Positions 53,579 through 62,457 of a stretch of 64,000 nucleotides of DNA are shown one piece after another. This stretch comes from Phytohabitans suffuscus (GTDB lineage Bacteria > Actinomycetota > Actinomycetes > Mycobacteriales > Micromonosporaceae), in NCBI RefSeq assembly GCF_011764565.1, contig NZ_AP022871.1:4464320-4528319 (forward strand). The letters run 5' to 3'. A program made the translations under genes and the position numbers. The notes beneath the pieces were generated by a model, which was given only the letters and a program-made list of their open reading frames with translations, searched no databases and was not told the origin of the DNA. Each line of letters opens with the position of its first letter. Within the stretch, counting starts at the first letter, position 1.

Positions 53579-53580
53579 TC

Positions 53581-54472
53581 TCAGCCGAAGGTGAACGCGT
53601 AGGCCGCGGCGCCGGGCTCGGAGAATGTGATCTTCAGGGTGCGCTCGCGGGCGGGGCGGGCTGGCGGACCAGTTGGTAGAGGCGGCCGTCCCGGAGCAGG
53701 CCGTCGCCGGCTTCGTCGACGTCCACGCCGTGGGCCGGGCCGGGCGGCTCGCCGTCGAGGAGCAGGCTGAAGGGGATCGGCCCGCGTGGTCCTGGCGAGA
53801 GCACGAGATGGGCGTCGCGCGCCTGGAACGTGAGCGCGATGCTTCCACCCGCACGTTCGAGCGCGACGTTCTCGGCGTTGACCGTCCAGTCGCCGGAGAG
53901 CGCCAGGCGGTTGGACGGCTGGGGCTCGCCGCGTTCGAAGCCGAGGTACGTCTCGGGCGTGCGCAGGCTCGCCCAGTCGGCCGCCGCCTCCACGCCGACC
54001 CCTTCGACCGAGACGAGCGGGCGGTCGATGTCGAGCAGCCGCTGGATGACCCGCTCGGACGCCTCGTAGTGCCCTTCGCCGAAGTGGTCACCCCGGACGA
54101 TGCCGCCGCCGTCGACGAAGTAGAGCGCCGGCCAGTAGTGGTTGTCGAAGGCGTTCCAGATCTCGTGGTCGTTGTCGACCGCGACCGGATAGTCGATCTC
54201 GCGCTCGTGGACTGCCCGCCGTACGCCGTCGACGTCGTGCTCGAACGAGAACTCCGGGGTGTGCACGCCGATCACGATGAGCCCGTCGTCGCGGTAGGCG
54301 CGGGACCAGGCCCGCACGTACGGCTCCTGGCGCAGCCAGTTGACGCAGGTGAGCGTCCAGAAGTTGACCAGGACGGCGTGGCCGCCGAGCTCGGCGGCCC
54401 CGAGTGGCCCGAGTTGAGCCACTCGGTGGCCCCGCCGAGCGAGGGCATGGGCGGGCGGCCGAACCCGATCAT
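53581..54472 (-). pseudogene. Redoxin/thioredoxin-like protein (DipZ C-terminal type), two frame breaks
   Basis: Starts ATG 54472, coupled by ATGA to the epoxide hydrolase remnant. Thioredoxin fold (AVLVNFWTLTCVNWLRQEPY, VIGVHTPEFSFEHDVDGVRR, ALYFVDGGGIVRGDHFGEGH), then a beta domain. The usual CxxC reads CVNW, so one Cys is Trp. Two one-base breaks are apparent: near 54410-54412, where an added base gives TEWLNSGPLGAAELGG, and near 53649-53656, where an added base gives RERTLKITFSEP and the family ending AYAFTFG at 53581. About 296 residues when restored. It may be a redox or scaffold protein; the substrate is unknown. Confidence 0.78.
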
Positions 54473-55202
54473 CCGCGTAGCGGCCGGAAGCCCGCGCGGA
54501 CCTCGGAGGCGAACAGCTCCGGCTGCTCCCAGGCGGCGAAGTGGCCGCCGCGGTCGACCTGGTTGTAGTAGACGAGGTTGGGATAGGACCCGTCCCGGCT
54601 CAGACCCTCCTGCCGCCCGGCGAAGGCGCGCGCGATCAGGTCGTAGCTGGCCGCGTCGTGGTCGAGCATGAAGCTCGCGAGCCCCACGGGGAGTCCGTCA
54701 GCCCGTACAGCGTCTGGGGCCGCGATCCCATGATCCCGGCGTAGCCGACGTGCGCGTACACGAACGCTAACTGCTCCCACGCCCGCCGCTCGTCGTCCGT
54801 GAGACTCGACGGCGGCGACTCACCGGCCTGGATCGCCTTGTCGACGTCGGGCGGCACCGCGCCGGGCATGTTGCTGTGGATGCCGATCAGCTCCGGTGGC
54901 GCCTGCTCCGGCGAGGCGGGCGCGTCCCGCCCACCCGCCAGCACGTCCGTGATGATCGCGCCCCAGTCACCGCCCTGCGCCACGAACCGCGTGTAGCAGA
55001 GGCGCTTCATCGGCTCCAGCCAGGCCCCCGCGATGCGCGTCGGGTCCCAACCGGTGGCGGTCGGCTTGCCCGAGAAGCCGTAGCCGGGCAGCGACGGGAT
55101 CACCACGTCGAACGCGTCCGACGCGCTGGCCCCGTGCGCCGTAGGATCGGCGAACGGCCGGATCCCGCCGGCGCCCGCCGACGCCCTGCTCCTGGCAGCC
55201 AT
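54469..55202 (-). pseudogene. Epoxide hydrolase, decayed (truncated, internal deletion, frame break)
   Basis: Recognisable pieces: DPTAHGASASDAFDVVIPSL, GYGFSGKPTATGWDPTRIAG, the nucleophile segment RFVAQGGDWGAII (Asp) and GGHFAAWEQPELFASEVRAG (His). The N-terminal 150 or so residues of the usual 390, including the HGWP motif, are absent. About 60-75 residues are missing between GRQEGLSRDG and SYPNLVYYNQ, where the family has an IxLYWLT-type segment. The frame also changes at the run 54688-54691 (one added base gives DSPVGLASFMLDHD). Two deletions plus a break make this a real pseudogene even if the last is a sequencing error. Confidence 0.82.
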
Positions 55203-55387
55203 CTGGGTCTCCCTCTCATTGGCTCGGCTCCGCCTTCAAGCTGCCCGCCTGCCGGGTGACGCGCAGTCGTCCACCTGGGGTGATATCCCGTGGCAAGCTC
55301 CGACCACGCGCGGCGTCCGCCGCGGGGAGCAACGGTCTTGACCCACGGCGGGCGTCGCGGTAGCGCGGAGCTTCGGGGTTGGGAACT
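55203..55387. other. Intergenic region with family B block
   Basis: 185 bp between the minus-strand regulator and the epoxide hydrolase remnant. Positions 55305-55388 contain GGAGCAACGGTCTTGACC and GGCGGGCGTCGCGGTAGCGC, a diverged copy of family B. It reaches the stop codon of the regulator gene. No gene seen. Confidence 0.55.
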
Positions 55388-55388
55388 T
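55305..55388 (+). repeat. Extragenic mosaic block (family B), diverged copy 4
   Basis: Shares GAGCAACGGTCTTGACC, GGCGGGCGTCGCGGTAGC and GCTTCGGGGTTGGGA with the blocks at 10.6, 29.1 and 53.5 kb; the left part (CGCGCGGCGTCCGCCGCGG) is partly different. Confidence 0.5.
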
Positions 55389-56014
55389 CAGACGAGGCCG
55401 GTGCGGACGGCGTACAGGGCGGCCTGGGTGCGGTCCTGGACGTCGAGCTTGCCGAGGATGGCGCTCACGTGGGTCTTCACGGTCTTCTCCGAGACGGCCA
55501 GTGCCTTGGCGATCTCGCGGTTGGAGCGGCCGCGCGCCACCTCGATGAGGACCTCGCGTTCGCGGGTGGTCAGGGTGGGGGCGACCGGCGGTGCGTCGCC
55601 GGCGGCCAGGAGGCGGGCCACGTCGGGGTGTAGGAGCACGTGGCCGGCGTGTACGGCGCGGATCGCGGCGGCCAGGGCTGGCGGGTCGACGTCCTTGTAC
55701 ACGTAGCCGGCGGCGCCGGCGCGGACGGCGGGCAGGACGGCGGTCGGCTCGGTGAAGCTGGTGATCACCAGGACCCGTGGCGGGGTGTCCAGCTCGTGCA
55801 GGCCGCGCAGGGCGGCGACGCCGTCGGTGCCGGGCATGCGCAGGTCGAGCAGGACCACGTCGGGGTGGAGCCGTTCGGCCTCGGTGAGGCAGGCGGCGCC
55901 GTCCTCCGCCTCGCCCACCACGGCGATGCCCTCCTGCACGTCCAGGAACGTGCGCAGCCCCTGCCGTACGACCGGGTGGTCGTCCACGACCAGTACGCGG
56001 ATCGGCTCAGCCAC
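55388..56014 (-). CDS. NarL/LuxR-family response regulator
   Basis: Starts GTG 56014 inside the kinase gene (8-bp overlap). Receiver RVLVVDDHPVVRQGLRTFLD, phosphoacceptor Asp in VVLLDLRMPGTDG (about residue 54), Lys in GYVYKDVDPP. LuxR helix-turn-helix (LTTREREVLIEVARGRSNRE, then KTVKTHVSAILGKLDVQDR). 208 residues. It works with the GAF kinase encoded just upstream. Confidence 0.94.
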   Translation of the reverse strand: MAEPIRVLVVDDHPVVRQGLRTFLDVQEGIAVVGEAEDGAACLTEAERLHPDVVLLDLRMPGTDGVAALRGLHELDTPPRVLVITSFTEPTAVLPAVRAGAAGYVYKDVDPPALAAAIRAVHAGHVLLHPDVARLLAAGDAPPVAPTLTTREREVLIEVARGRSNREIAKALAVSEKTVKTHVSAILGKLDVQDRTQAALYAVRTGLV

Positions 56015-57134
56015 CGGTGGGCACCTCCAGCCGTACGCTCGTGCCGGCGCCGGGTGCCGACGTTATCTTGAGGGTGCCGCCGATCGCCGCCGCCCGCTCG
56101 CGCATCGACGCGAGGCCGAGGCGCCGGGCCGCCAGCGCCGGCGCGGCCGTGTCGAAGCCCTTGCCGTCGTCCTCCACCAGCAGCGCCACCATGCCGCCGC
56201 CGGTGCGCAGCTCCACCGTGACCGACGAGGGGTCGCCGTGCCGGAGCGCGTTGTGCAGCGCCTCCTGCGCGGTGCGGTAGACCGCCTCCTCCCGGGCGGC
56301 GGTGAGGCGGGGGACGGGGCAGCCGGTGAAGCGTACGGAGGCGGCGTGCACCCGGTCGAGCAGCTCCGCCTGCTTGCGCAGCGCCACGTCGAGCCCGTCG
56401 CCGGACAGGTCCACGGGGCGCAACTCGTCCACAATGGAGCGCAGCTCGCCGGCGGCGTCGGCGGCGAGGCGGCGTACCGTCTCCAGCTGGGCGGCGGCCG
56501 CGTCGGGGTCGCGCTCGACCAGGGTCGCCGCGGCGTCGGCGGTCAGGCGCAGGCTGAAGAGCTTCTGGGTGACCGCGTCGTGCAGCTCGCGGGCGATCCG
56601 GTTGCGTTCCTCCACGATGGACAGTTCCCGGCTGCGCTCGTACAGCCTCGCGTTGACCAGCGCGATCGCGGCGTGCGCGGCCAGCAGCCGGAGCAGCTCC
56701 TCGTCGTCGGCGGTGAAGCCACCCGGCTCGATCTTGTTGGCCAGGAAGAGCTCGCCGAGGATCTCGTCGCCGTCGACGATCGGCATGCCGATGAAGTCGG
56801 TGAGCACCGGGTGCGCCCGCGGCCACCAGCCGAAGCGGGGATGCTGCCGGATGTCGGCCATCCGCACCGCGTGCGGCGACTTGAGCATCTCGCCGAGCAC
56901 CCCGTGCTGGCGCGGCAGCGGGCCGATCGCGCGCCACTGCTCGTCGGTGACCCCGTCGGCGAGGAACTCGGCGAAGCCGCCGCCGCTGTCCGGCACCCCG
57001 AGCGCGGCGTAGCGGGCGCCGAGCAGCCGGCGGGCCGAGGTGAGGATCGTCTGGAGCACCTCGCGCACGGACAGGTGGGCGGTGACGGCCAGCACGGCCG
57101 CGCTCACCTCGCGCAGCTCACCGCGATCGCACAC
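56007..57134 (-). CDS. GAF-domain sensor histidine kinase (HisKA_3 type)
   Basis: 375 residues, no membrane segment, so cytosolic. GAF domain at about 20-165 (RRLLGARYAALGVPDSGGGF, FIGMPIVDGDEILGELFLAN), phosphoacceptor NRIARELHDAVTQKLFSLRL (His near 197), and HATPase (EALHNALRHGDPSSV, LVEDDGKGFD, LGLASMRERAAAIGG). Resembles DevS/DosT-like kinases in plan with a single GAF. The ligand is not predictable: no haem-type His is clear. Start GTG 57134. Confidence 0.92.
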   Translation of the reverse strand: MCDRGELREVSAAVLAVTAHLSVREVLQTILTSARRLLGARYAALGVPDSGGGFAEFLADGVTDEQWRAIGPLPRQHGVLGEMLKSPHAVRMADIRQHPRFGWWPRAHPVLTDFIGMPIVDGDEILGELFLANKIEPGGFTADDEELLRLLAAHAAIALVNARLYERSRELSIVEERNRIARELHDAVTQKLFSLRLTADAAATLVERDPDAAAAQLETVRRLAADAAGELRSIVDELRPVDLSGDGLDVALRKQAELLDRVHAASVRFTGCPVPRLTAAREEAVYRTAQEALHNALRHGDPSSVTVELRTGGGMVALLVEDDGKGFDTAAPALAARRLGLASMRERAAAIGGTLKITSAPGAGTSVRLEVPTGG

Positions 57135-57256
57135 AACCTCAGGCTACCCACGGTCACGCCGTTCCGGATCGGGCCGCGGACCTAGGTCCAAAGACCGAGG
57201 TCCGGCCCGGCCACGGCCCGATGGCAGGGAACGCTCCGCTACCTAGCGTCGGTGCC

Positions 57257-57949
57257 ATGCCTGTCGCAATCATCACCGGCGCATCCCGAGGGCTCGGGCT
57301 GGCGCTCGCCAACGGACTCGCCGAAGCCGGCTGGGACCTCGTGGTCGACGGCCGGGACGCGGCCGCGCTCGCGGAGGCCGCCGCGGGTCTCCCCAGGGAC
57401 GTGACCGCGCTGCCGGGTGACGTCACCGACGCCGCGCACCGGCTGGCGCTGGTCGCCGCCGCGGACCGGCTGGGCGGTGCCGACCTGCTCGTCAACAACG
57501 CGGGCATCCTCGGCCCCAGCCCGCAGCCGCGCCTCGCCGACTACCCGCTGGACGTGCTCCGCGACGTGTACGAGGTGAACGCCGTCGCCCCGCTCGCGCT
57601 GGCCCAGCTCGCCCTGCCGGGCCTGCGTGCCCGCGGTGGAGCGGTCGTCAACGTGACCTCGGACGCGGCGGTCGAGGCGTACGAGGGGTGGGGCGGCTAC
57701 GGCTCGGCCAAGGCGGCGGTGGAGCAGGCCAGCCGCATCCTCGCGGCGGAGGAGCCGGCGGTACGCGTGTGGTGGGTGGACCCGGGCGACCTGCGCACCC
57801 GGATGCACCAGGAGGCGTTTCCGGGCGAGGACATCGGCGACCGCCCGGAGCCGGTGACGGTGGTACCGGCGTTCCGGCGGCTGGTCGAGAGCCGGCCGCC
57901 GTCCGGGCGGATACGCCTGGCCGACCTGCTGGCAGGGGCGCCGGCATGA
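57257..57949 (+). CDS. Short-chain dehydrogenase/reductase
   Basis: I chose ATG 57257 (MPVAIITGASRGLGLALANG). Classical SDR: TGASRGLG cofactor loop, LLVNNAGILGP, catalytic Ser in VVNVTSDAAVEA and YxxxK as YGSAKAA (Tyr/Lys). 230 residues. Overlaps queA by ATGA, so the two are probably cotranslated; the functional tie is not obvious. Confidence 0.9.
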   Translation: MPVAIITGASRGLGLALANGLAEAGWDLVVDGRDAAALAEAAAGLPRDVTALPGDVTDAAHRLALVAAADRLGGADLLVNNAGILGPSPQPRLADYPLDVLRDVYEVNAVAPLALAQLALPGLRARGGAVVNVTSDAAVEAYEGWGGYGSAKAAVEQASRILAAEEPAVRVWWVDPGDLRTRMHQEAFPGEDIGDRPEPVTVVPAFRRLVESRPPSGRIRLADLLAGAPA

Positions 57950-58968
57950 GCGTGTCGACGTTCGTGCTCCCCGCCGAGCTGGAGGCGCACGAGCCGCCGG
58001 AGGCGCGCGGCCTGGCCCGGGACGGTGTACGGCTGCTCGCCGGTGAGGTGTCCACCGGCGCGACCGCCCACCGCCGTTTCACGGACCTGCCGCGCCTGCT
58101 CCGCGCCGGGGACGTGCTCGTGGTGAACACCTCGGGCACGCTCCCCGCGGCGGTGCCGGTGGTGGGCGCCGAGCTGACCGTCCACTTCAGCACCGAGCTC
58201 GACCGCGGGGAGTGGCTCGTGGAGCTACGCCAGGCGGCGGGCAAGGCGACCCGGCCGTACCACGGGGGCGTCGCCGGGCAGCGGTATCCGTTGCCCGGCG
58301 GCGGGTCGGTCCGCCTGCGCGAGGAGTACTCGCGGGGTCGACTGTGGACGGCCACAGTGGACGCCGGTGGGCCGGTGCTCGGATACCTCGGGGCGTACGG
58401 GCAGCCGATCCGGTACTCGTACGTGCCCCGCCCGTGGCCGCTGCGGTACTACCAGACGGTCTTCGCCACCGAGCCGGGCAGCGCGGAGATGCCGAGCGCG
58501 GCCCGCCCGTTCAGCGAGCGGGTGGTGACCCGGCTGGTCGCGGCGGGCGTGCTGCTCGCACCCGTACTCCTGCACACCGGTGTGGCCTCGCCGGAAGCGC
58601 ACGAGCGCCCGTACCCGGAGCGGTTCGTCGTGCCGGAGACCACCGCGCGGCTCGTCACCCAGGCCAAGGCCGGCGGCGGCCGAGTGATCGCGGTCGGCAC
58701 GACCGTGGTGCGGGCGCTGGAGACGGCGGCGACCGGGACCGGCGCGGTGGCCGCCGCGAGTGGCTGGACCGAGCTCGTGGTGACCCCCGAGCGCGGCGTA
58801 CGCGTGGTCGACGGCCTGCTCACCGGCTTTCACGAGCCGCGGGCGTCGCACCTCGACCTGCTGGAGACGGTCGCCGGGCGGCCGCTGCTGGACCGGATGT
58901 ACGCCGAGGCGATCGGGTCGCGCTACCTGTGGCACGAGTTCGGCGACGTCAATCTCATCCTTCCGTAA
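57946..58968 (+). CDS. queA: QueA-family S-adenosylmethionine:tRNA ribosyltransferase-isomerase
   Basis: ATG 57946 in an ATGA overlap with the SDR gene. RDGVRLLAGEVSTGATAHRR, LLRAGDVLVVNTSGTLPAAV, PIRYSYVPRPWPLRYYQTVF, LHTGVASPEAHERPYPERFV and ATGTGAVAAAS follow the order of QueA. It transfers the ribosyl part of AdoMet to form epoxyqueuosine in tRNA. 340 residues. No other queuosine gene (queC, D, E, F, tgt) is in the window. The lack of pathway neighbours leaves open a divergent role. Confidence 0.82.
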   Translation: MSVSTFVLPAELEAHEPPEARGLARDGVRLLAGEVSTGATAHRRFTDLPRLLRAGDVLVVNTSGTLPAAVPVVGAELTVHFSTELDRGEWLVELRQAAGKATRPYHGGVAGQRYPLPGGGSVRLREEYSRGRLWTATVDAGGPVLGYLGAYGQPIRYSYVPRPWPLRYYQTVFATEPGSAEMPSAARPFSERVVTRLVAAGVLLAPVLLHTGVASPEAHERPYPERFVVPETTARLVTQAKAGGGRVIAVGTTVVRALETAATGTGAVAAASGWTELVVTPERGVRVVDGLLTGFHEPRASHLDLLETVAGRPLLDRMYAEAIGSRYLWHEFGDVNLILP

Positions 58969-59010
58969 ATGCGTTGCCCGGCCGGCCGGTTACTCGGGAG
59001 CATCGATGCC

Positions 59011-59730
59011 ATGACCGTGCTCGAGGCTGTTTCGTTGACGAAGCGGTTCGGCCCCGTGACGGCTGTCGACGGGGTCAGCTTCGGGGTCGGCGAGGGCGAG
59101 ATCGTGGGGCTGCTGGGGCCGAACGGCGCGGGCAAGACCACCACACTGCACATGGTGCTCGGCCTGACCACGCCGGACAGCGGCACGGTCCGGATGTTCG
59201 GGCGCGACCTGGCCAGGCACCGGACGTGGGCGCTGTCCCGGGTCAACTTCGCGGCCAGCTACGTGAGCCTGCCGTGGGTGCTGCGCGTGGACGAGCTGCT
59301 CGACGTCTTCGCCCACATGTACGGGCTGCGCAACCCGCGCCGCCAGGTGGCCGAGATGACCGAGCTGCTCGACCTCGGCGAGCTGCGCGACCGGCGCTAC
59401 GGGCAGCTGTCGTCCGGGCAGCAGACCCGGGTGCAGCTGGCCAAGGCGCTGCTCAACGAGCCGGGGCTGCTGGTGCTCGACGAGCCGACGGCCAACCTCG
59501 ACCCGGACGTGGGCGACCGGATCCGCGAGCTGCTGCTGCGCGAGGCCCACCGCACCGGGCGGGCCATGCTGATCACGTCGCACAACATGCCGGAGGTCGA
59601 GCGGATGTGCAGCCGCATCCACTTCGTCTCCGGCGGGCGGATCGTCGCGACCGGCAGCGCGGTGGAGCTGGCCGGGGCGTACGGGGTCGACGATCTGGAA
59701 GCGGTCTTCCTGAGGGTGGCACGGGGATGA
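59011..59730 (+). CDS. ABC-2 type transporter ATP-binding protein
   Basis: I chose ATG 59011 (MTVLEAVSLTKRFGPVTAVD). Walker A GPNGAGKTT, signature LSSGQQTRVQLAKAL, Walker B LLVLDEPTANLD and switch His in ITSHNMPEVERM. 239 residues. Overlaps the permease start by ATGA. Exporter class (drugs, lipids or polysaccharide); the close glycosyltransferase and sulfotransferase genes favour an envelope glycan, but they are on the other strand. Confidence 0.93.
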   Translation: MTVLEAVSLTKRFGPVTAVDGVSFGVGEGEIVGLLGPNGAGKTTTLHMVLGLTTPDSGTVRMFGRDLARHRTWALSRVNFAASYVSLPWVLRVDELLDVFAHMYGLRNPRRQVAEMTELLDLGELRDRRYGQLSSGQQTRVQLAKALLNEPGLLVLDEPTANLDPDVGDRIRELLLREAHRTGRAMLITSHNMPEVERMCSRIHFVSGGRIVATGSAVELAGAYGVDDLEAVFLRVARG

Positions 59731-60541
59731 GTCAGCTGGTTCTCGACGGGGCCGCGGCGCGGCGACGGCGGATCGCGAGCGTGATCCGCCGCGACTTCTT
59801 CGCGCTGCGCCGCGACCCGCCCCGCATGATCGACATGGTGTTCTGGCCCACCGCGGAGCTGGTGCTGTGGGGGCTCGTCTCGATGTACCTGCAGCAGAAC
59901 CGCGTGCACATCGCCGTGGCCATGCTGCTCGGCGCGGTACTGCTGTGGCAGGTGCTGCACCGGGCACAGGGCGAGGTGACCTTCGGCTTCCTCTTCGACG
60001 TGTGGAGCCGCAACCTGCTCAACGTCTTCGTCTCGCCGCTGTCCACTTTGGAGTACGTCGCGGGCCTGGTGCTCGCGAGCGTGGTCAAGGTGACGGCGAC
60101 GATCGGCGTGATGTCGGTGCTCGCCTTCACCCTCTACGGCTTCGGCGTGCTCACGATCGGCCCGGGGCTCGTGCCGTTCATGGCCGTGCTCATGATCATG
60201 GGCTGGGCGCTCGGCATCGTCGCGATCGCCTGCGTGATCCGGTTCGGGCAGAGCGCACAGATCGTCGCGTTCATCCTGGTCTTCGTCTTCCAGCCGTTCG
60301 CGGCGGTCTTCTACCCGCTGTCGGTGCTGCCGGGCCCGGTCCAGGCGGTCGCCGCGCTGGTGCCGGCGAGCCACGTCTTCGAGGGATGCGCAGGGTCCTG
60401 GCCGGCGGCGGCGTCTCGTGGGACGGGCTGGCCGCAGCCGCGCTGCTCGACCTCGGGTACGTCGCGGGCGCGGTCGCCTTCCTGCTCTACTCGCTCCGCT
60501 ACGCCCGGCAGAGGGGCAAGCTGTCGAAGTTCGGCTCGTAG
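59727..60541 (+). pseudogene. ABC-2 type transporter permease, frameshifted
   Basis: ATG 59727, coupled to the ATPase. Six membrane segments (LLGAVLLWQVLHRAQGEVTF, VKVTATIGVMSVLAFTLYGF, IVAFILVFVFQPFAAVFYPL). The frame changes at the GGG 60383-60385: adding one G turns HVFEGCAGSW into HVFEGMRRVLAGGGVSWDG and continues in frame to KLSKFGS at 60541, about 271 residues. Without the extra base the tail is replaced by an unrelated Arg/Ser-rich run. I favour a sequencing error. Confidence 0.82.
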
Positions 60542-60556
60542 ATCGCGGAGGCCGAG

Positions 60557-61462
60557 CTAGATTCCGCGGCCGCGGCGGTGGAGGGCCGCCAGCACGTTCT
60601 CGACCTTGACCGCGCCGCTCATCGCGGCCAGGGCGATCGCGGCGCGGGGTTCCTTCCAGTTGGCGCGGACGGCCTCGCGGGTCCAGTGCCATGCGTCGCC
60701 GCGCTTGCCGGTCGCGGCGGACCAGCAGGCCAGCTGGCCGTAGACGCGGGCGGCGCCGGGTGGGCAGCCGTGGATCTCCGGGTGGCGGGCCATGATCCAG
60801 CGCAGCGAGGAGATCTTCGTGTCGTACTCGTAGGCGTAGTGGGAGGTCCGGCCCCACAGCACGCGTACCAGCGGCTCGTCGACGTGCACGATAGGCGACC
60901 GGCGGGCGGCGCGGAAGAGCAGGTCCCAGTCCTCGTTCTGGCTGCCGGGCGCGTCCTCGGCGACCAGGCCGAGCTGCCCCGAGTTCACCAGGCTGGCGCG
61001 GCGGATGAGGAAGCTCGACGAGTGCAGCATCGCCATCCGCGAGCGGGCGAGCTGCTCCACCGACACCTCGTCGCAGCCGGCCAGCCGGGGCGTGCATCGG
61101 TCGCGAAACTCCACCTCGATCGCGCAGGTGGCGAAGTCGGCGTCGCCGAGCGCGGCCACCTGGCGGCTGAGCTTTCGCGGTGCCCACCGGTCGTCGTCGT
61201 CGCAGAACGCCACCAGGTCGCTGTCGAGCGCGAGGATGCCGGTGTTGCGGGCGCCGGCCAGGCCGGGTGCGCGCCAGTTGGCCACCACCATGACGGGTAC
61301 GCCGTCGGTGCTGGCCAGCATCAGGTCGGGCTCGCACTGGTCGAACACCACGACGATCCGTACCGGCCCCGGATAGTCCTGCTCGCGCACGCTGCGGATG
61401 GCCCGGCGCAGCAGCTCGGGGCGGTCGCGGGTGGGGATCACCACGCCGACGGACGGCGTCAC
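60557..61462 (-). CDS. Family 2 glycosyltransferase
   Basis: 301 residues, start in an ATGA overlap with the sulfotransferase gene. GT-A fold: VGVVIPTRDRPELLRRAIRS, then metal-binding acidic run LVAFCDDDDRWAPRKL (DxD), GLAGARNTGIL, and acceptor-side QNEDWDLLFRAARRSP. Transfers a sugar from a nucleotide donor, probably during cell-surface glycan or glycolipid assembly. C-terminal helical segment ends ALHRRGRGI. Confidence 0.9.
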   Translation of the reverse strand: MTPSVGVVIPTRDRPELLRRAIRSVREQDYPGPVRIVVVFDQCEPDLMLASTDGVPVMVVANWRAPGLAGARNTGILALDSDLVAFCDDDDRWAPRKLSRQVAALGDADFATCAIEVEFRDRCTPRLAGCDEVSVEQLARSRMAMLHSSSFLIRRASLVNSGQLGLVAEDAPGSQNEDWDLLFRAARRSPIVHVDEPLVRVLWGRTSHYAYEYDTKISSLRWIMARHPEIHGCPPGAARVYGQLACWSAATGKRGDAWHWTREAVRANWKEPRAAIALAAMSGAVKVENVLAALHRRGRGI

Positions 61463-62409
61463 GGCAGGCTCCGGCTGCGCAGCGGGTAGCCGTAGGCGCG
61501 CAGCAGCGGAGCGCAGACCGTGCCGACAAGGCGGCGCTGTACCGGCGGAAACGCGTCACGCCAGGCGTCGTCGCGGCGCAGCGGCATCCGCCCGACCGTG
61601 AACCGCATCGGGTTGCCGGCCGCGCTGTGCCCCGGGCGCAGCTCGGCCTCGTCGCCGTCGATGAACTTCAGGTCCGCGACCGTGATGTCCAGCCCGGCGA
61701 ACGCGGCGAGGTCCAGCAGGGCGGTGCGCGGGTCCGCGACGAACTCCTCGTACCGGATCCGCCGCACCGGGATGCCGCGGCGGCGCAGGAGGGCGAACGC
61801 GGCGTTGTGCGTGTTCCAGAGCAGGGCGGAACGCGCCGGCGAGTAGCGCGTCATCTCCGCCGGCACCTCGGCCTCCGGACGCACCACGGTCTTCGTCCAC
61901 GAGTACGCGACACCGCGCGCGTCCCGCACGACGTGCACCACCCGCAGGTCGAGGCCGGGCCACCAGCGCAGGCAGTGGGCGAGCGCGCTGTGCTTCGAGG
62001 AGTCCACGACCACCTCGGCGCCGGAGATCGCGGCGGCGGCCTCGTAGATCGCCGCGTAGTAGCCGGCGTACTCCTCGATCAGCGCCACGTGCTCCTCGGG
62101 CAGGCGCGACGCGGCGAGGCGCGGGATGTACCGGGTGCGCTCGACGGCGTGCTGCAGCGCGAGTACGCGGTAGACGTCGACCTGGTGCCAGCCGCCGAAG
62201 GCATGCTCGCCGACCGCGTCCCAGAAGTCGCAGGAGGAGAAGCGGACGCCGCAGCCGCAGCGCTCGTCGTCGCGCACGTCGCGCTGCCACAGGTGCACGA
62301 TCTCGCCCAGCGCGCACACCCCGGGCAGCTCCCCGAGGAGGCGTTCGACCAACGTAGTGCCACTACGCCCGAGACCGCCTAGAAATAGCACCCGTGCCAC
62401 TTTCCCCAC
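61459..62409 (-). CDS. PAPS-dependent sulfotransferase
   Basis: 316 residues, GTG 62409. 5'-phosphosulfate loop FLGGLGRSGTTLVERLLGEL near the N-terminus and 3'-phosphate site VVVDSSKHSALAHCLRWW around residue 135; RVVHVVRDARGVAYSWTKTV also fits. Transfers sulfate from PAPS to a sugar or lipid hydroxyl. The next gene downstream is a family 2 glycosyltransferase, so a sulfated glycan or glycolipid is a reasonable guess. Confidence 0.88.
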   Translation of the reverse strand: MGKVARVLFLGGLGRSGTTLVERLLGELPGVCALGEIVHLWQRDVRDDERCGCGVRFSSCDFWDAVGEHAFGGWHQVDVYRVLALQHAVERTRYIPRLAASRLPEEHVALIEEYAGYYAAIYEAAAAISGAEVVVDSSKHSALAHCLRWWPGLDLRVVHVVRDARGVAYSWTKTVVRPEAEVPAEMTRYSPARSALLWNTHNAAFALLRRRGIPVRRIRYEEFVADPRTALLDLAAFAGLDITVADLKFIDGDEAELRPGHSAAGNPMRFTVGRMPLRRDDAWRDAFPPVQRRLVGTVCAPLLRAYGYPLRSRSLP

Positions 62410-62413
62410 CTTC

Positions 62414-62441
62414 GATCGTTCTGTCCTAATAACGAACGATC
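62414..62441. promoter_or_regulatory. Palindrome between divergent sulfotransferase and WecG genes
   Basis: GATCGTTC at 62414 pairs with GAACGATC ending 62441, spaced by TGTCCTAATAAC. It fills most of the 48 bp between the two start codons, so a regulator bound here could control both directions. The TAATAA core may also be the -10 region. Confidence 0.6.
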
Positions 62442-62457
62442 AAGCTATAGGACCGCT

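Larger units (their letters stand above)
52944..53580. other. Gene-free intergenic mosaic of repeats
   Basis: 637 bp between convergent genes without a convincing reading frame. It holds, left to right: a family D block (53009-53057), a family E block (53067-53134), a reverse D copy (53218-53263), a family C hairpin (53297-53344) and a family B block (53485-53578). The segment 53345-53484 shows nothing I recognise. Confidence 0.6.

Noticed and set aside
54410..60385. Programmed ribosomal frameshifting as cause of the frame changes
   Set aside because: The sites lack a slippery heptamer or a common signal, affect unrelated families, and all look like loss of one base in G/C runs.
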